Translations under genes and position numbers: made by a program | Shown here: in pieces, positions 34,694-42,447 of the stretch | Position numbering within the stretch: position 1 is the stretch's first letter | Layout: each line of letters starts with the position of its first letter | Notes under the pieces: model-generated | Database searches by the model: none | Seen by the model: only the letters and a program-made list of their open reading frames with translations | Told to the model about the DNA's origin: nothing | Source of the DNA: Hydrococcus rivularis NIES-593 | GTDB taxonomy: Bacteria > Cyanobacteriota > Cyanobacteriia > Cyanobacteriales > Microcystaceae | DNA: 55,221 bases | Assembly: GCF_001904635.1 (NCBI RefSeq) | Contig: NZ_MRCB01000013.1 | Coordinates: 76,305 to 131,525 of the forward strand | Direction of reading: 5' to 3'

Positions 34694-35098
34694 ATGAGTG
34701 AAACCGCGACTGCCCCCTTAACAGGAAAAGCACTGCTTCAAAAAGTAAAAGAGTTATCCCATCTACCTCGGCGAGAAACAGCAAAGCGCTGCGGCTATTA
34801 CTCTATTAAAGACGGACAAGTTCGCGTTAATTTAACAGATTTTTATGACGCAGTTTTAGCAGCGAAAGGCGTTCCTCTAGAACCAGGCGGAGCAAAAGAT
34901 GGGCGCGGACGCGAACCTACCTATCGCGTTAGCGTTCACAAAAATGGTCAAATTGTCATTGGTTCGACTTATACCGAACAGATGGGATTAAAACCGGGCG
35001 ATGAGTTTGTTATCAAACTCGGATACAAACACATTCACCTCAAACAAATTGAAGACGAGTCGGAAGTTGAAGACTCCGAAGAAGCTTTAACCGCGTAA
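34694..35098 (+). CDS. AbrB-like transcriptional regulator, cyAbrB family
   Basis: A 134-residue DNA-binding protein. N-terminal segment LTGKALLQKVKELSHLPRRETAKRCGYYSIKDGQVRVNLTDFYDAVLAAKG is the cyAbrB-specific part. The AbrB-like domain lies at the C-terminus (YRVSVHKNGQIVIGSTYTEQMGLKPGDEFVIKLG), reversed from Bacillus AbrB. The tail is acidic. Cyanobacteria carry two paralogues, cyAbrB1 and cyAbrB2, controlling carbon and nitrogen responses. The N-terminal sequence fits cyAbrB1 (CalA-like) slightly better, but I cannot separate them securely. Confidence 0.9.
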   Translation: MSETATAPLTGKALLQKVKELSHLPRRETAKRCGYYSIKDGQVRVNLTDFYDAVLAAKGVPLEPGGAKDGRGREPTYRVSVHKNGQIVIGSTYTEQMGLKPGDEFVIKLGYKHIHLKQIEDESEVEDSEEALTA

Positions 35099-35343
35099 TC
35101 GATTGGCAGCAAAAACATCGATCGAAACCGCGATCGAGGTAACTGGCGCAATAAGAAATAAAGCGCGTTTGCGATTAAATTTCCATCAAAATCTGCTATT
35201 CAAGCGAGCAGACAAGCATGAAGGGTCTATTAAAAGGGCGATCGTATTTTCTAGACTCGCCTTAGCAGACGCAAACCGATCGAATTAAGCGAGTCAGAGC
35301 GTCTTGAGTAAATTCCTGAAAATTTTAAGATTAGGGAAAATTT

Positions 35344-36195
35344 TTGGATCTTCAACCGAATCTGAATCTATTTTTTGAGTGGCTGCGAGGAGCAAACTCT
35401 TTACTTAAGATAGGCGTCTTTTTTTTAATTTGGGCGATCGCGTGGTTGCCGATAGCAATTCCGATTGCATGGCAATTTAATTGGCATCCAACTAAACCTC
35501 TAAAGCAAGCTTTAAAACTTGCTTTGTTGGCACCGCTATACGCGATCGCTCCCCTTATTGTTTGGGGTGCTGCCACAATTGAAAAGTCTTCTTTTGCTGA
35601 GTATGGATTAACTTGGCAACCCAAATTTTTTCTATCTACAGTAGCGGGATTGAGCTTAGGAATTGGGGGATTAATCGTCGTTTTTACGGTCGAGCGATCG
35701 CTCGGTTGGCTGCAATGGCAAACGGAAAATTTGCCCCGCCTTCGCTCGGTTATTTTTCCCCTACTTGCATTGGCATTGTGGATAAGTATTACAGAAGAAT
35801 TAATTTTTCGCGGCTTTTTGCTCGACGAACTGCAACAAAACTACACGATTGCAGTAGCCGCAATCGTATCTAGCACGATTTTTGCTCTATTACATTTAAT
35901 TTGGGAGCGGGCGCAGACAATTCCTCAACTACCTGGGTTATGGCTGATGGGCACGATTCTCGTGGGTGCGAGATTAGTCGATGATGGAAGCTTGGGATTA
36001 GCCTGCGGATTGCACGCTGGTTGGATTTGGGGGCTATCGTCTCTCGATTCCGCGCAATTGCTCTCCTATACAGGTAAAGGCAACCCTTGGATAACTGGGA
36101 TCGGAGGGCAACCCCTAGCGGGAATCGCCGGAATTTTGTGTTTATTCGGAACGGGAGCTATCCTGAGTGTAGGATTTCTCAAATTCTTCTACTGA
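35344..36195 (+). CDS. CPBP family intramembrane glutamic endopeptidase
   Basis: A 283-residue membrane protein with about seven or eight hydrophobic segments. The CPBP/Abi motif 1 is SITEELIFRGFLLDEL near residues 145-160. Motif 2 (TIFALLHLIWE) and motif 3 (GLACGLHAGWIWGL) contribute the catalytic His residues. The start is TTG at 35344; no better start is seen, and the N-terminus is uncertain. Bacterial family members process membrane substrates or protect against bacteriocins; the cyanobacterial substrate is unknown. The next gene begins 16 bases downstream, so the two may share a transcript. Confidence 0.88.
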   Translation: MDLQPNLNLFFEWLRGANSLLKIGVFFLIWAIAWLPIAIPIAWQFNWHPTKPLKQALKLALLAPLYAIAPLIVWGAATIEKSSFAEYGLTWQPKFFLSTVAGLSLGIGGLIVVFTVERSLGWLQWQTENLPRLRSVIFPLLALALWISITEELIFRGFLLDELQQNYTIAVAAIVSSTIFALLHLIWERAQTIPQLPGLWLMGTILVGARLVDDGSLGLACGLHAGWIWGLSSLDSAQLLSYTGKGNPWITGIGGQPLAGIAGILCLFGTGAILSVGFLKFFY

Positions 36196-36211
36196 GATTG
36201 CTAGATTAGCC

Positions 36212-36931
36212 ATGTCGCTCAAACTATCTTTCTTAACAATTCTGACAGCCGCGATCGCGTTGATTACAGTTATTGGCGAGAGGTCGAGCGATGCGCAAGC
36301 GAGCGCTTTTATCTGCACGGAAGACAAGAGCGGGATACCGACCACCTTTGCCCAAACATCAAGCGGTTCGGTTCCTATCTTCAGGTGGGTATCGGGATAT
36401 TTCAGTCAAGCAGGTTATCCTCCCATGCGACGCTGTCAAGAAGTAACGGAACGCATGATGAGTTTCAAAGCGCAGGGAAGACTAAGTCATCTTACTAGCG
36501 GCAGAGTTAAAAACCAACCCGTAATTTGTGCCGGAACGAGCTGCGAGGCGAGCGGAGGGAATATTTTATTTACCCTCAGACCCAATCAAAATGCGAATCA
36601 AATCTTGCAAGAGATAGCCGCAAATCGCCAAGGTGCGAGCGGACCTTTGGCTCAGTTAATGGGAGGAAACGAAACGGCAAATAGCACTGCTACAGCCACA
36701 AGAAGACCCAGTAACGTCATGACGCGCAATCAAGATGGCTCTATAACCTTCGATCTCGATCGCTACCTCAACGAAGTTTCCGCACCGGAACCTAACTATT
36801 CCGAAAAACCGTTTGAACTCCCTTCTTCTCAAAGAACGGGTAACTCTCCGACCTTTCCCCCGACAACGCAGCCGAACAATTCTCAAAAACCGCTAGAACT
36901 TCCTTCCAATAATGAAGGAAGCAGGTGGTAA
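36212..36931 (+). CDS. COP23 domain-containing exported protein
   Basis: A 239-residue protein with a signal peptide (FLTILTAAIALITVIG, cleavage near residue 29). The COP23 domain spans about 33-140: FICTEDKSGIPTTFAQTSSGSVPIFRWVSGYFSQAGYPPMRRCQEV, then LTSGRVKNQPVICAGTSCEASGGNILFTLRP, with four Cys likely forming disulfides. The domain is named for the circadian oscillating polypeptide of a unicellular cyanobacterium; function is unknown. The tail holds two copies of a KP(F/L)ELPS motif (about 190-235) and is otherwise disordered. It follows the CPBP protease gene by 16 bases. Confidence 0.88.
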   Translation: MSLKLSFLTILTAAIALITVIGERSSDAQASAFICTEDKSGIPTTFAQTSSGSVPIFRWVSGYFSQAGYPPMRRCQEVTERMMSFKAQGRLSHLTSGRVKNQPVICAGTSCEASGGNILFTLRPNQNANQILQEIAANRQGASGPLAQLMGGNETANSTATATRRPSNVMTRNQDGSITFDLDRYLNEVSAPEPNYSEKPFELPSSQRTGNSPTFPPTTQPNNSQKPLELPSNNEGSRW

Positions 36932-37003
36932 TAGCACAAAGCGATAACCTTGCAGTAGTTAATTGCGAATTGCGAACTGGTAATTGCGAATTGCTTTGAC
37001 TCT

Positions 37004-37831
37004 CTATTCGCGATCGCGCAGTATGGGGGCTTCTTGCTGGGGAGGAAGCAAGGGATTGCCCTCATTGCATTGAGCTGGTTCGGATCGCTTCAGCATCGAG
37101 AGGTTGCTCTGGCGAGTTACGCCGTAGCGACCGAGCGCTGCTTCTAACCAAGCCGTGTCAAAAGCAGGCGTTGCCACGCCTTCCATTCCCCAACGCCAGC
37201 CGATATAGATAGCGCGATTGGAAAAGACGACGGCTGGAACTCTCTCTTCAGTTACCCAAATAGCCGCAGCTTCGCTGTCAGCCTTTGTCGGGATGAGAGT
37301 GCCGCCAACAAGGTCGCCAGACATAGCTTGCGGTTGAGTCGGCACTAGCTGACCGCCTACAACTTCTAGAGCAATGGGAAAGGAATTAGAAAATCCCCAA
37401 TAAGCGCCAAAAAGCGATCGCAATTGTTTGCGAACTTCCGGTAGCGAGAGATTACCTGTCGGCCCGGTAACGATGACGCGCCCGCCTCTAGCCATCCAGA
37501 CTTCTAAAGCGCTCGCTTGCGCCCAATCGAGGCTGTCTACATTGGGCAGCAGCAGAACGCGAACGCCCCCTAAATCGGTTTCATTTCGCCATTTGGATGC
37601 ATCGACAATGCAGTAGTCTACGCCCGTTGCTTGTAGCCGTTTAGTAATTTCTTGCCATTGCGCCGCATTTTCTTGGGCTTTGACGACTCCCAATCGGGCG
37701 GTGACGGCGGTTGCTGGAGAGATGAATAGGGCAAAGGGACAAAGATAGGAGATAAGCGCTATAAAATTGCGTTTTTTGAGGATATTTAGACTAAAAACCT
37801 CTTTTTTTAGCCTCGAAACACTTTTTAACAC
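37004..37831 (-). CDS. Exported protein, amidotransferase-like domain alone (GHL10-associated)
   Basis: A 275-residue protein with a long basic N-terminus and a signal sequence (FIALISYLCPFALFISPATA, about 23-42). The rest (ARLGVVKAQENAAQWQEITKRLQATGVDYCIVDAS, VRVLLLPNVDSLDWAQASALEVWMARGGRVIVTGPTGNL, AIYIGWRWGMEG) looks like the class I glutamine-amidotransferase-like domain that precedes the glycosyl-hydrolase-like GHL10 domain in larger cyanobacterial proteins. Here it ends naturally after about 230 domain residues, with no hydrolase part in the next 70 bases or on the same strand downstream. Either a free-standing form or a C-terminally shortened one. Confidence 0.6.
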   Translation of the reverse strand: MLKSVSRLKKEVFSLNILKKRNFIALISYLCPFALFISPATAVTARLGVVKAQENAAQWQEITKRLQATGVDYCIVDASKWRNETDLGGVRVLLLPNVDSLDWAQASALEVWMARGGRVIVTGPTGNLSLPEVRKQLRSLFGAYWGFSNSFPIALEVVGGQLVPTQPQAMSGDLVGGTLIPTKADSEAAAIWVTEERVPAVVFSNRAIYIGWRWGMEGVATPAFDTAWLEAALGRYGVTRQSNLSMLKRSEPAQCNEGNPLLPPQQEAPILRDRE

Positions 37832-37903
37832 GAGTCGTCTCCTTATCCTTTATTCTTAGGGCGCTAGGCATGAGTAATAGATTAATGCAAATCGATTCCA
37901 TCT

Positions 37904-40834
37904 TCAAACTGGGAACCGTTTCATCATCGAGACTGCGACTTTGGCTTGTTTTTTTAAAGCGGCAGGAATGCCTGGAATTTGGGGAATCTGCCACAGTAGA
38001 TCGATGGTTCGACGCAGGAGTCTGACGATATCTCCCTCATCTAGACTGGTATTATCGCAAAGTTCGTTCCAATCTACTCCCAATACCCACTGTTCTATCA
38101 AACCCATCAACTGGGTATCCAACCAAACGGGGATAGCAATATCGTATCGGGCTTGCGCCTGGTATAGCTGTCGTCGAATTTCCCGCAAGCCGATTTCTTG
38201 CGACCCGGTTTTGCGAAAGGCTTCTAACACGGCTTGGGACGGCGGATAATTCGTCCAAGTATCGGGGCGCAGCGGTTCGGTAATCAAAGCACTGATGGCA
38301 GCAGCCAATTGATGGGGTTCGAGGCGATCGAGCGCTCCCGACATCAAGGCCAAACCGAGCCAAAGTTCGTTTTCGCCTCGAATGGTTGCGGCTGCTCGTC
38401 CCAGAGGAGTCGGCACCAGCCCATCGAGTGCTCTAAATTCTCGCAAAATTTCAATTAGATTGAGAAAATCTTGCCAATAATAGGATTTATGTGCCTGTTG
38501 CTTCTGATATTTTGCGTGACTTCTGTAGAGTTGTTCTCGTATTGTGAGGCGGCGTTGATGCAGTTTGAGTAGGCGAGTGGGATTTTTTTGCTGTTGCAGA
38601 GGATGATTATCCAGATTGGCTTGAGAGCGATCGATTCGCTCCTGCTGGGCAATGACTTCGGGAGCAATTGCTGCCGTCGCATCAAGCCGAGTAATTTGCT
38701 GAGCGATCGCGGCAGTTTTCTCGTCTCCTTTATGCCAGGGACCGCAGTGGTGATGGGAAGTCCCTTCTAGAAGCGCGTCTAACCCCGGTACGGATAATTG
38801 CGCTCCTTGTGACAAGCTATCGGGCAGCATGTCGGTAATATCAGCCAGCGTGACGATATACCAGCGATTATCTTCTCCCAAACATACGAGATCGGGAGCT
38901 TGTCCCGAACCGGGGATTTTAGCGACAAAAACCGCAGACAAGGGAGAAGCCACCTTGACGTGTTTTCCTTTAAGGGCAAGCAAGCTACCCGGGGAAAGTT
39001 CTGCCAGTCGAGAGGCGATTTCATGCTTTTTGTTAGCTTCTGCTTGCTGCTGAAGGATTTTTAAGAGCCTCTCTTCTTCTTTGAGACGTTCTTTGAGTTT
39101 GGCATAGCTGGCAAAGTCGCGATCGTCGAGTCCGGCTAGTTCTACGTCGATTTTTGCCAGTTCTGTGGTCAATTCGGCGATCGCCTTTTTTTCCGGAGCC
39201 AGTTTCGACTGCACTAGATATTCGGCAAAGCTGCGCTCTAGTAATTCTTTGGCTTCCTCTAGAGTATGTTTTTGCAGTAAATTCAAAACCATGCCATAGG
39301 AAGGCGTAAAGCAACTCTTGAGCGGTTCGGCTTTGGCTGTTGCTAGATAAGCAGCTTCTTTTGCTCCTTCAAAGGGAGTCTGTACCGTCACCACATAGCC
39401 TACCTCATCTTTCCCTCGCCGTCCGGCTCTCCCGGCGAGTTGTAAAAACTCAGAAGGAGTCAACATGCTGTGTCCGTCGTCCGTGCGCCTGCTGAGGGCA
39501 GAAATAACGGTAGTTCGGGCGGGCATATTGATTCCTGCCGAAAGGGTAGCGGTAGCAAAAACGACTTTGACCAACCCCTGCTCGAATAACTGTTCGACTA
39601 ATTCCTTCCAGACGGGAAGAATTCCGGCATGATGAGCAGCAATACCGCGCGTTAGAGGTTCTAGCTGATCGAAGCGAATGAAATGGGACTGTTCTGCCAT
39701 AAAATCCCATAGTTTGACTTGTTCTTGGGGATTTTCACTTAAAAAATCCAGCAAGTTTGAGGTGGCATCGGGATTGTTGGCGAGAAAATCGAGTAGCTTT
39801 TTATGCAAGATAGGCGTTTCTTGAGCCAAAAATGCCAGCAGTCGTTCTTGTAAGTCGGGATTTTCAGACAAAAAGAAGACCAGCAGCCTGTGGATAATGG
39901 CTTTGGCTTCCGATTCATTAACGAGTACCAAATCTTCGAGTTCCCTGACCGCTTGGTCGCACCCTCGGCGGCTAAAGATTGCATAGATTGCTGGCAGTAA
40001 ATCCCGTTCGACTAGCTGTTCGACCACACTCAGGATACTGGGACAGTCTTCTCGTCTGCGCCGCCGCTTTTCTTCTCTGGGAGACTTCGATTTGAGGCTG
40101 GGATTGATGGCAGTTTGCTTGGAATTGAGAAGGGGATATAACTTCTCTTTGGTGGAGAAGAAAAATCGCAAGGGAACGGGACGGTAGTCGGAGTCAATTA
40201 ACGCGCAGTGATAAATAACTTGCTTTCCATTTTCCTTGGATCGAGCCGCGAGGCGCACTCGCTCGATCCAGTCCGTCAGTTCTTCTGGATTGCCAATGGT
40301 AGCGGAGAGGGCAACTAACTGGATAGTAGGAGGACAATAGATAATCGATTCTTCCCAAACCGTTCCCCGTCCGCGATCGCTGATATAGTGGCATTCATCT
40401 AAAACTACGCTTTCTACATTTTCTAGCGATGTCCCCACCTGTCCGATGGGAGTTTCGTAGAGGATATTACGGAAAATCTCCGTGGTCATGATCGCGATCG
40501 GGGCATTGGGATTATAGACTACATCTCCGGTGATCAAACCGACCTTTTCGGTTGCCTCCCCGTCTCCCCAACTGCCAAATCGCTCTTGAAAATCTCGAAA
40601 CTTTTGATTGGAAAGCGCTTTTAGTGGCGTGGTGTAAAAGACTCGCTTGCCCCGCGACAGAGCGCGGTAGATGGCGTATTCTCCGATTAAGGTTTTACCC
40701 GAACCAGTGGGAGCGCAAACGACAACAGACTTCCCGGCATCGAGAGCCGCGATCGCTTTTTGTTGGAAATCATCCAGCTTAAATGGAAATAGTTCTTTAA
40801 GATTTAACTTGGGATTGCTTAGACGTTCTTTCAC
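37904..40834 (-). CDS. Ski2/Mtr4-like DEAD/DEAH RNA helicase with repeat insertion
   Basis: A 976-residue superfamily 2 helicase. Motif I is APTGSGKT (about residues 41-48), motif Ia TTPLKALSNQK, motif II DECH in VVLDECHYISD, motif III SAT in LVALSATIGN, motifs V/VI VVFATATLSAGINMPARTTV and LQLAGRAGRRG. The C-terminal third has the DSHCT helical domain (LNLIEILREFRALDGLVPTPLGRAAATIRGENEL). Between motif III and motif V, about residues 305-380, is a run of leucine-rich units (LLxFLxxNPxxxxxL) not typical of the family. RNA unwinding for decay or processing is inferred from relatives. Confidence 0.92.
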   Translation of the reverse strand: MKERLSNPKLNLKELFPFKLDDFQQKAIAALDAGKSVVVCAPTGSGKTLIGEYAIYRALSRGKRVFYTTPLKALSNQKFRDFQERFGSWGDGEATEKVGLITGDVVYNPNAPIAIMTTEIFRNILYETPIGQVGTSLENVESVVLDECHYISDRGRGTVWEESIIYCPPTIQLVALSATIGNPEELTDWIERVRLAARSKENGKQVIYHCALIDSDYRPVPLRFFFSTKEKLYPLLNSKQTAINPSLKSKSPREEKRRRRREDCPSILSVVEQLVERDLLPAIYAIFSRRGCDQAVRELEDLVLVNESEAKAIIHRLLVFFLSENPDLQERLLAFLAQETPILHKKLLDFLANNPDATSNLLDFLSENPQEQVKLWDFMAEQSHFIRFDQLEPLTRGIAAHHAGILPVWKELVEQLFEQGLVKVVFATATLSAGINMPARTTVISALSRRTDDGHSMLTPSEFLQLAGRAGRRGKDEVGYVVTVQTPFEGAKEAAYLATAKAEPLKSCFTPSYGMVLNLLQKHTLEEAKELLERSFAEYLVQSKLAPEKKAIAELTTELAKIDVELAGLDDRDFASYAKLKERLKEEERLLKILQQQAEANKKHEIASRLAELSPGSLLALKGKHVKVASPLSAVFVAKIPGSGQAPDLVCLGEDNRWYIVTLADITDMLPDSLSQGAQLSVPGLDALLEGTSHHHCGPWHKGDEKTAAIAQQITRLDATAAIAPEVIAQQERIDRSQANLDNHPLQQQKNPTRLLKLHQRRLTIREQLYRSHAKYQKQQAHKSYYWQDFLNLIEILREFRALDGLVPTPLGRAAATIRGENELWLGLALMSGALDRLEPHQLAAAISALITEPLRPDTWTNYPPSQAVLEAFRKTGSQEIGLREIRRQLYQAQARYDIAIPVWLDTQLMGLIEQWVLGVDWNELCDNTSLDEGDIVRLLRRTIDLLWQIPQIPGIPAALKKQAKVAVSMMKRFPV

Positions 40835-41405
40835 TAATGGTTTTTCTTATCTAACTCCTAAACACAAGGGTAAGTTTACATGTACTGGCTATATTGTAAG
40901 CGACTCTCAGCAAGGATGGGTTAATTTAACTCATCTCCCATACTTTAGTTGGGGGATGAAAGTGTCATTGGTCAGGATAATTCGTAATTCGTAATTCGCA
41001 ATTGTTATTGGTCATTGGTTATTAGCCATTGGGGGAAAGGGGAAAGGGCAAAGAACAAGTGACAAAGAACAAAATACTATTTCTAGGTATAAATTAATTA
41101 ATGCAAATTTAAGACTACATATTTTCTTAAAACTAAATGCTGCTCAACTTTTGCCTAAAGGCTCGAATAGGTGAGTTTTTGACTTAGCCTATTTAATTTA
41201 ATCTTTATTTTATAAATAAAATCTTCTCTTTACTACCAAAACAAAATAAACTGAAATTTTACAATCATCGCAATTTGTGTATAAGGAACATTAGGAAAGT
41301 CTAGAAACGTCTGTAAAAATCAAAGAAGCAACTTTATTCGCTATTGCGCTTGCGCTCGGTCGAGTCAAAATTTTTCTGGATTTATCTGGTAGGACACACG
41401 TATTA
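40835..41405. other. 571-base spacer without a gene
   Basis: Between the divergent helicase and cyclase genes. It holds stretches of the low-complexity GTAATTCGTAATTCGCAATTG type common in these spacers (about 40979-41002), and a CATCTCCCA / TGGGGGATG inverted repeat at about 40932-40958 of the kind found at the ends of IS605-like elements. The AT-rich last 250 bases are the probable promoter region of the cyclase. No ORF with a believable start is seen. Confidence 0.5.
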
Positions 41406-42395
41406 ATGAAAGCGTTTAATCCCCAAGACTTCCATATTCTTATTGTAGATGGCACTAGCGATAATGATAATCTTCAGCCGACGATCGCCAGGTTGGCAGA
41501 AACGGGATACGGCATATCTTTTGTGGCTAACGAACAGAAAGCGCTAGAGGCAATTAAACAGCTCCAACCAGATTTAATTCTTCTCAATCTCACCAAGCAG
41601 GGTGCAAACGTGCTAGAAATAGGCAAAACCCTACATGCCCATTCTGAGTATGCTCGAATTCCTAAGCTTTTTCTGACCGCTAATCGGGAACAAGAGGCAT
41701 TGCTCGAAACGCTCGATAGCGGCATGGTCGATTCCTTGAGCCAAGCATCCAACGAGTTAGAAGTACTCGCTTGCATTAGAACCCATTTGAAATTAAAACG
41801 GAATTGGGAGCAATTGCAGAAAGCTTATTCGGAATTGGAAAAATTAGTCAACACCGATCCTTTAACAGGCGTGGCGAATCGTCGCGCTCTGATAGCGTTT
41901 GGAGAAAGAGAATTCAACCGCGCCAAGCGATATGCCCATCCTTTTTCCGTTTTGGCGATCGATATCGATCGCTTCAAACAAATCAACGACACCTACGGGC
42001 ACGATATCGGCGATCGCGTTTTGATTGCTATGTCAAGATCGATTACGCAATACCTTCGCCAAGTTGATTGTTTTGGGCGATTTGGCGGAGAAGAATTTTT
42101 AGTCTTTTTGCCGGAAACAGAAGAACTTCAAGCGGCAAAAGTTGCCGAACGTATCCGCAAAAGAATCGCCAAAATCTCCCTCCAAGTTGCCGAACAAACC
42201 GTGACCATAACTGTCAGTATCGGCATAGCGACTTATCAACCCGGCGACGGAACGCTCGATGCCATTATAAAACGCGCCGATCGCTCTCTCTATAGCGCTA
42301 AAGAACAAGGACGCAATCGAGTAGGGATTAGCGTTCCCGTCGTCTTATCTTCTTGTAGCTGTCAATCGAAGTCGGAATTAAGAAGTATTTCTTAA
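41406..42395 (+). CDS. Diguanylate cyclase with degenerate receiver domain
   Basis: A 329-residue protein. Residues 8-128 have a CheY-like fold (FHILIVDGTSDN; PDLILLNLTKQG; IPKLFLTANRE), but Asn61 stands where the phosphoacceptor Asp should be, the acidic pair is reduced to D15, and the conserved Lys is replaced. A coiled linker (NWEQLQKAYSELEKLVNTDPLTGVANRR) leads to a GGDEF domain with GGEEF at 227-231 and DRFKQINDTYGHDIGD. An RxxD inhibitory site (R218-D221) sits exactly five residues before it. It should make cyclic-di-GMP and be product-inhibited. Confidence 0.93.
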   Translation: MKAFNPQDFHILIVDGTSDNDNLQPTIARLAETGYGISFVANEQKALEAIKQLQPDLILLNLTKQGANVLEIGKTLHAHSEYARIPKLFLTANREQEALLETLDSGMVDSLSQASNELEVLACIRTHLKLKRNWEQLQKAYSELEKLVNTDPLTGVANRRALIAFGEREFNRAKRYAHPFSVLAIDIDRFKQINDTYGHDIGDRVLIAMSRSITQYLRQVDCFGRFGGEEFLVFLPETEELQAAKVAERIRKRIAKISLQVAEQTVTITVSIGIATYQPGDGTLDAIIKRADRSLYSAKEQGRNRVGISVPVVLSSCSCQSKSELRSIS

Positions 42396-42447
42396 ATGCA
42401 GACAGGTTGGACATGAGGACGACAGCCAAAAAACGCTTTTCCCACAA

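Noticed and set aside
35103-35288. A 61-codon open frame after cyAbrB
   Set aside because: Composition is random (basic, Ala-rich), with no ribosome site; HIP1 sites account for its openness.
40671-40994. A 107-codon plus-strand open frame at the helicase 5' end
   Set aside because: Mostly antisense to the helicase Walker A region and continuing into a repeat-bearing spacer.
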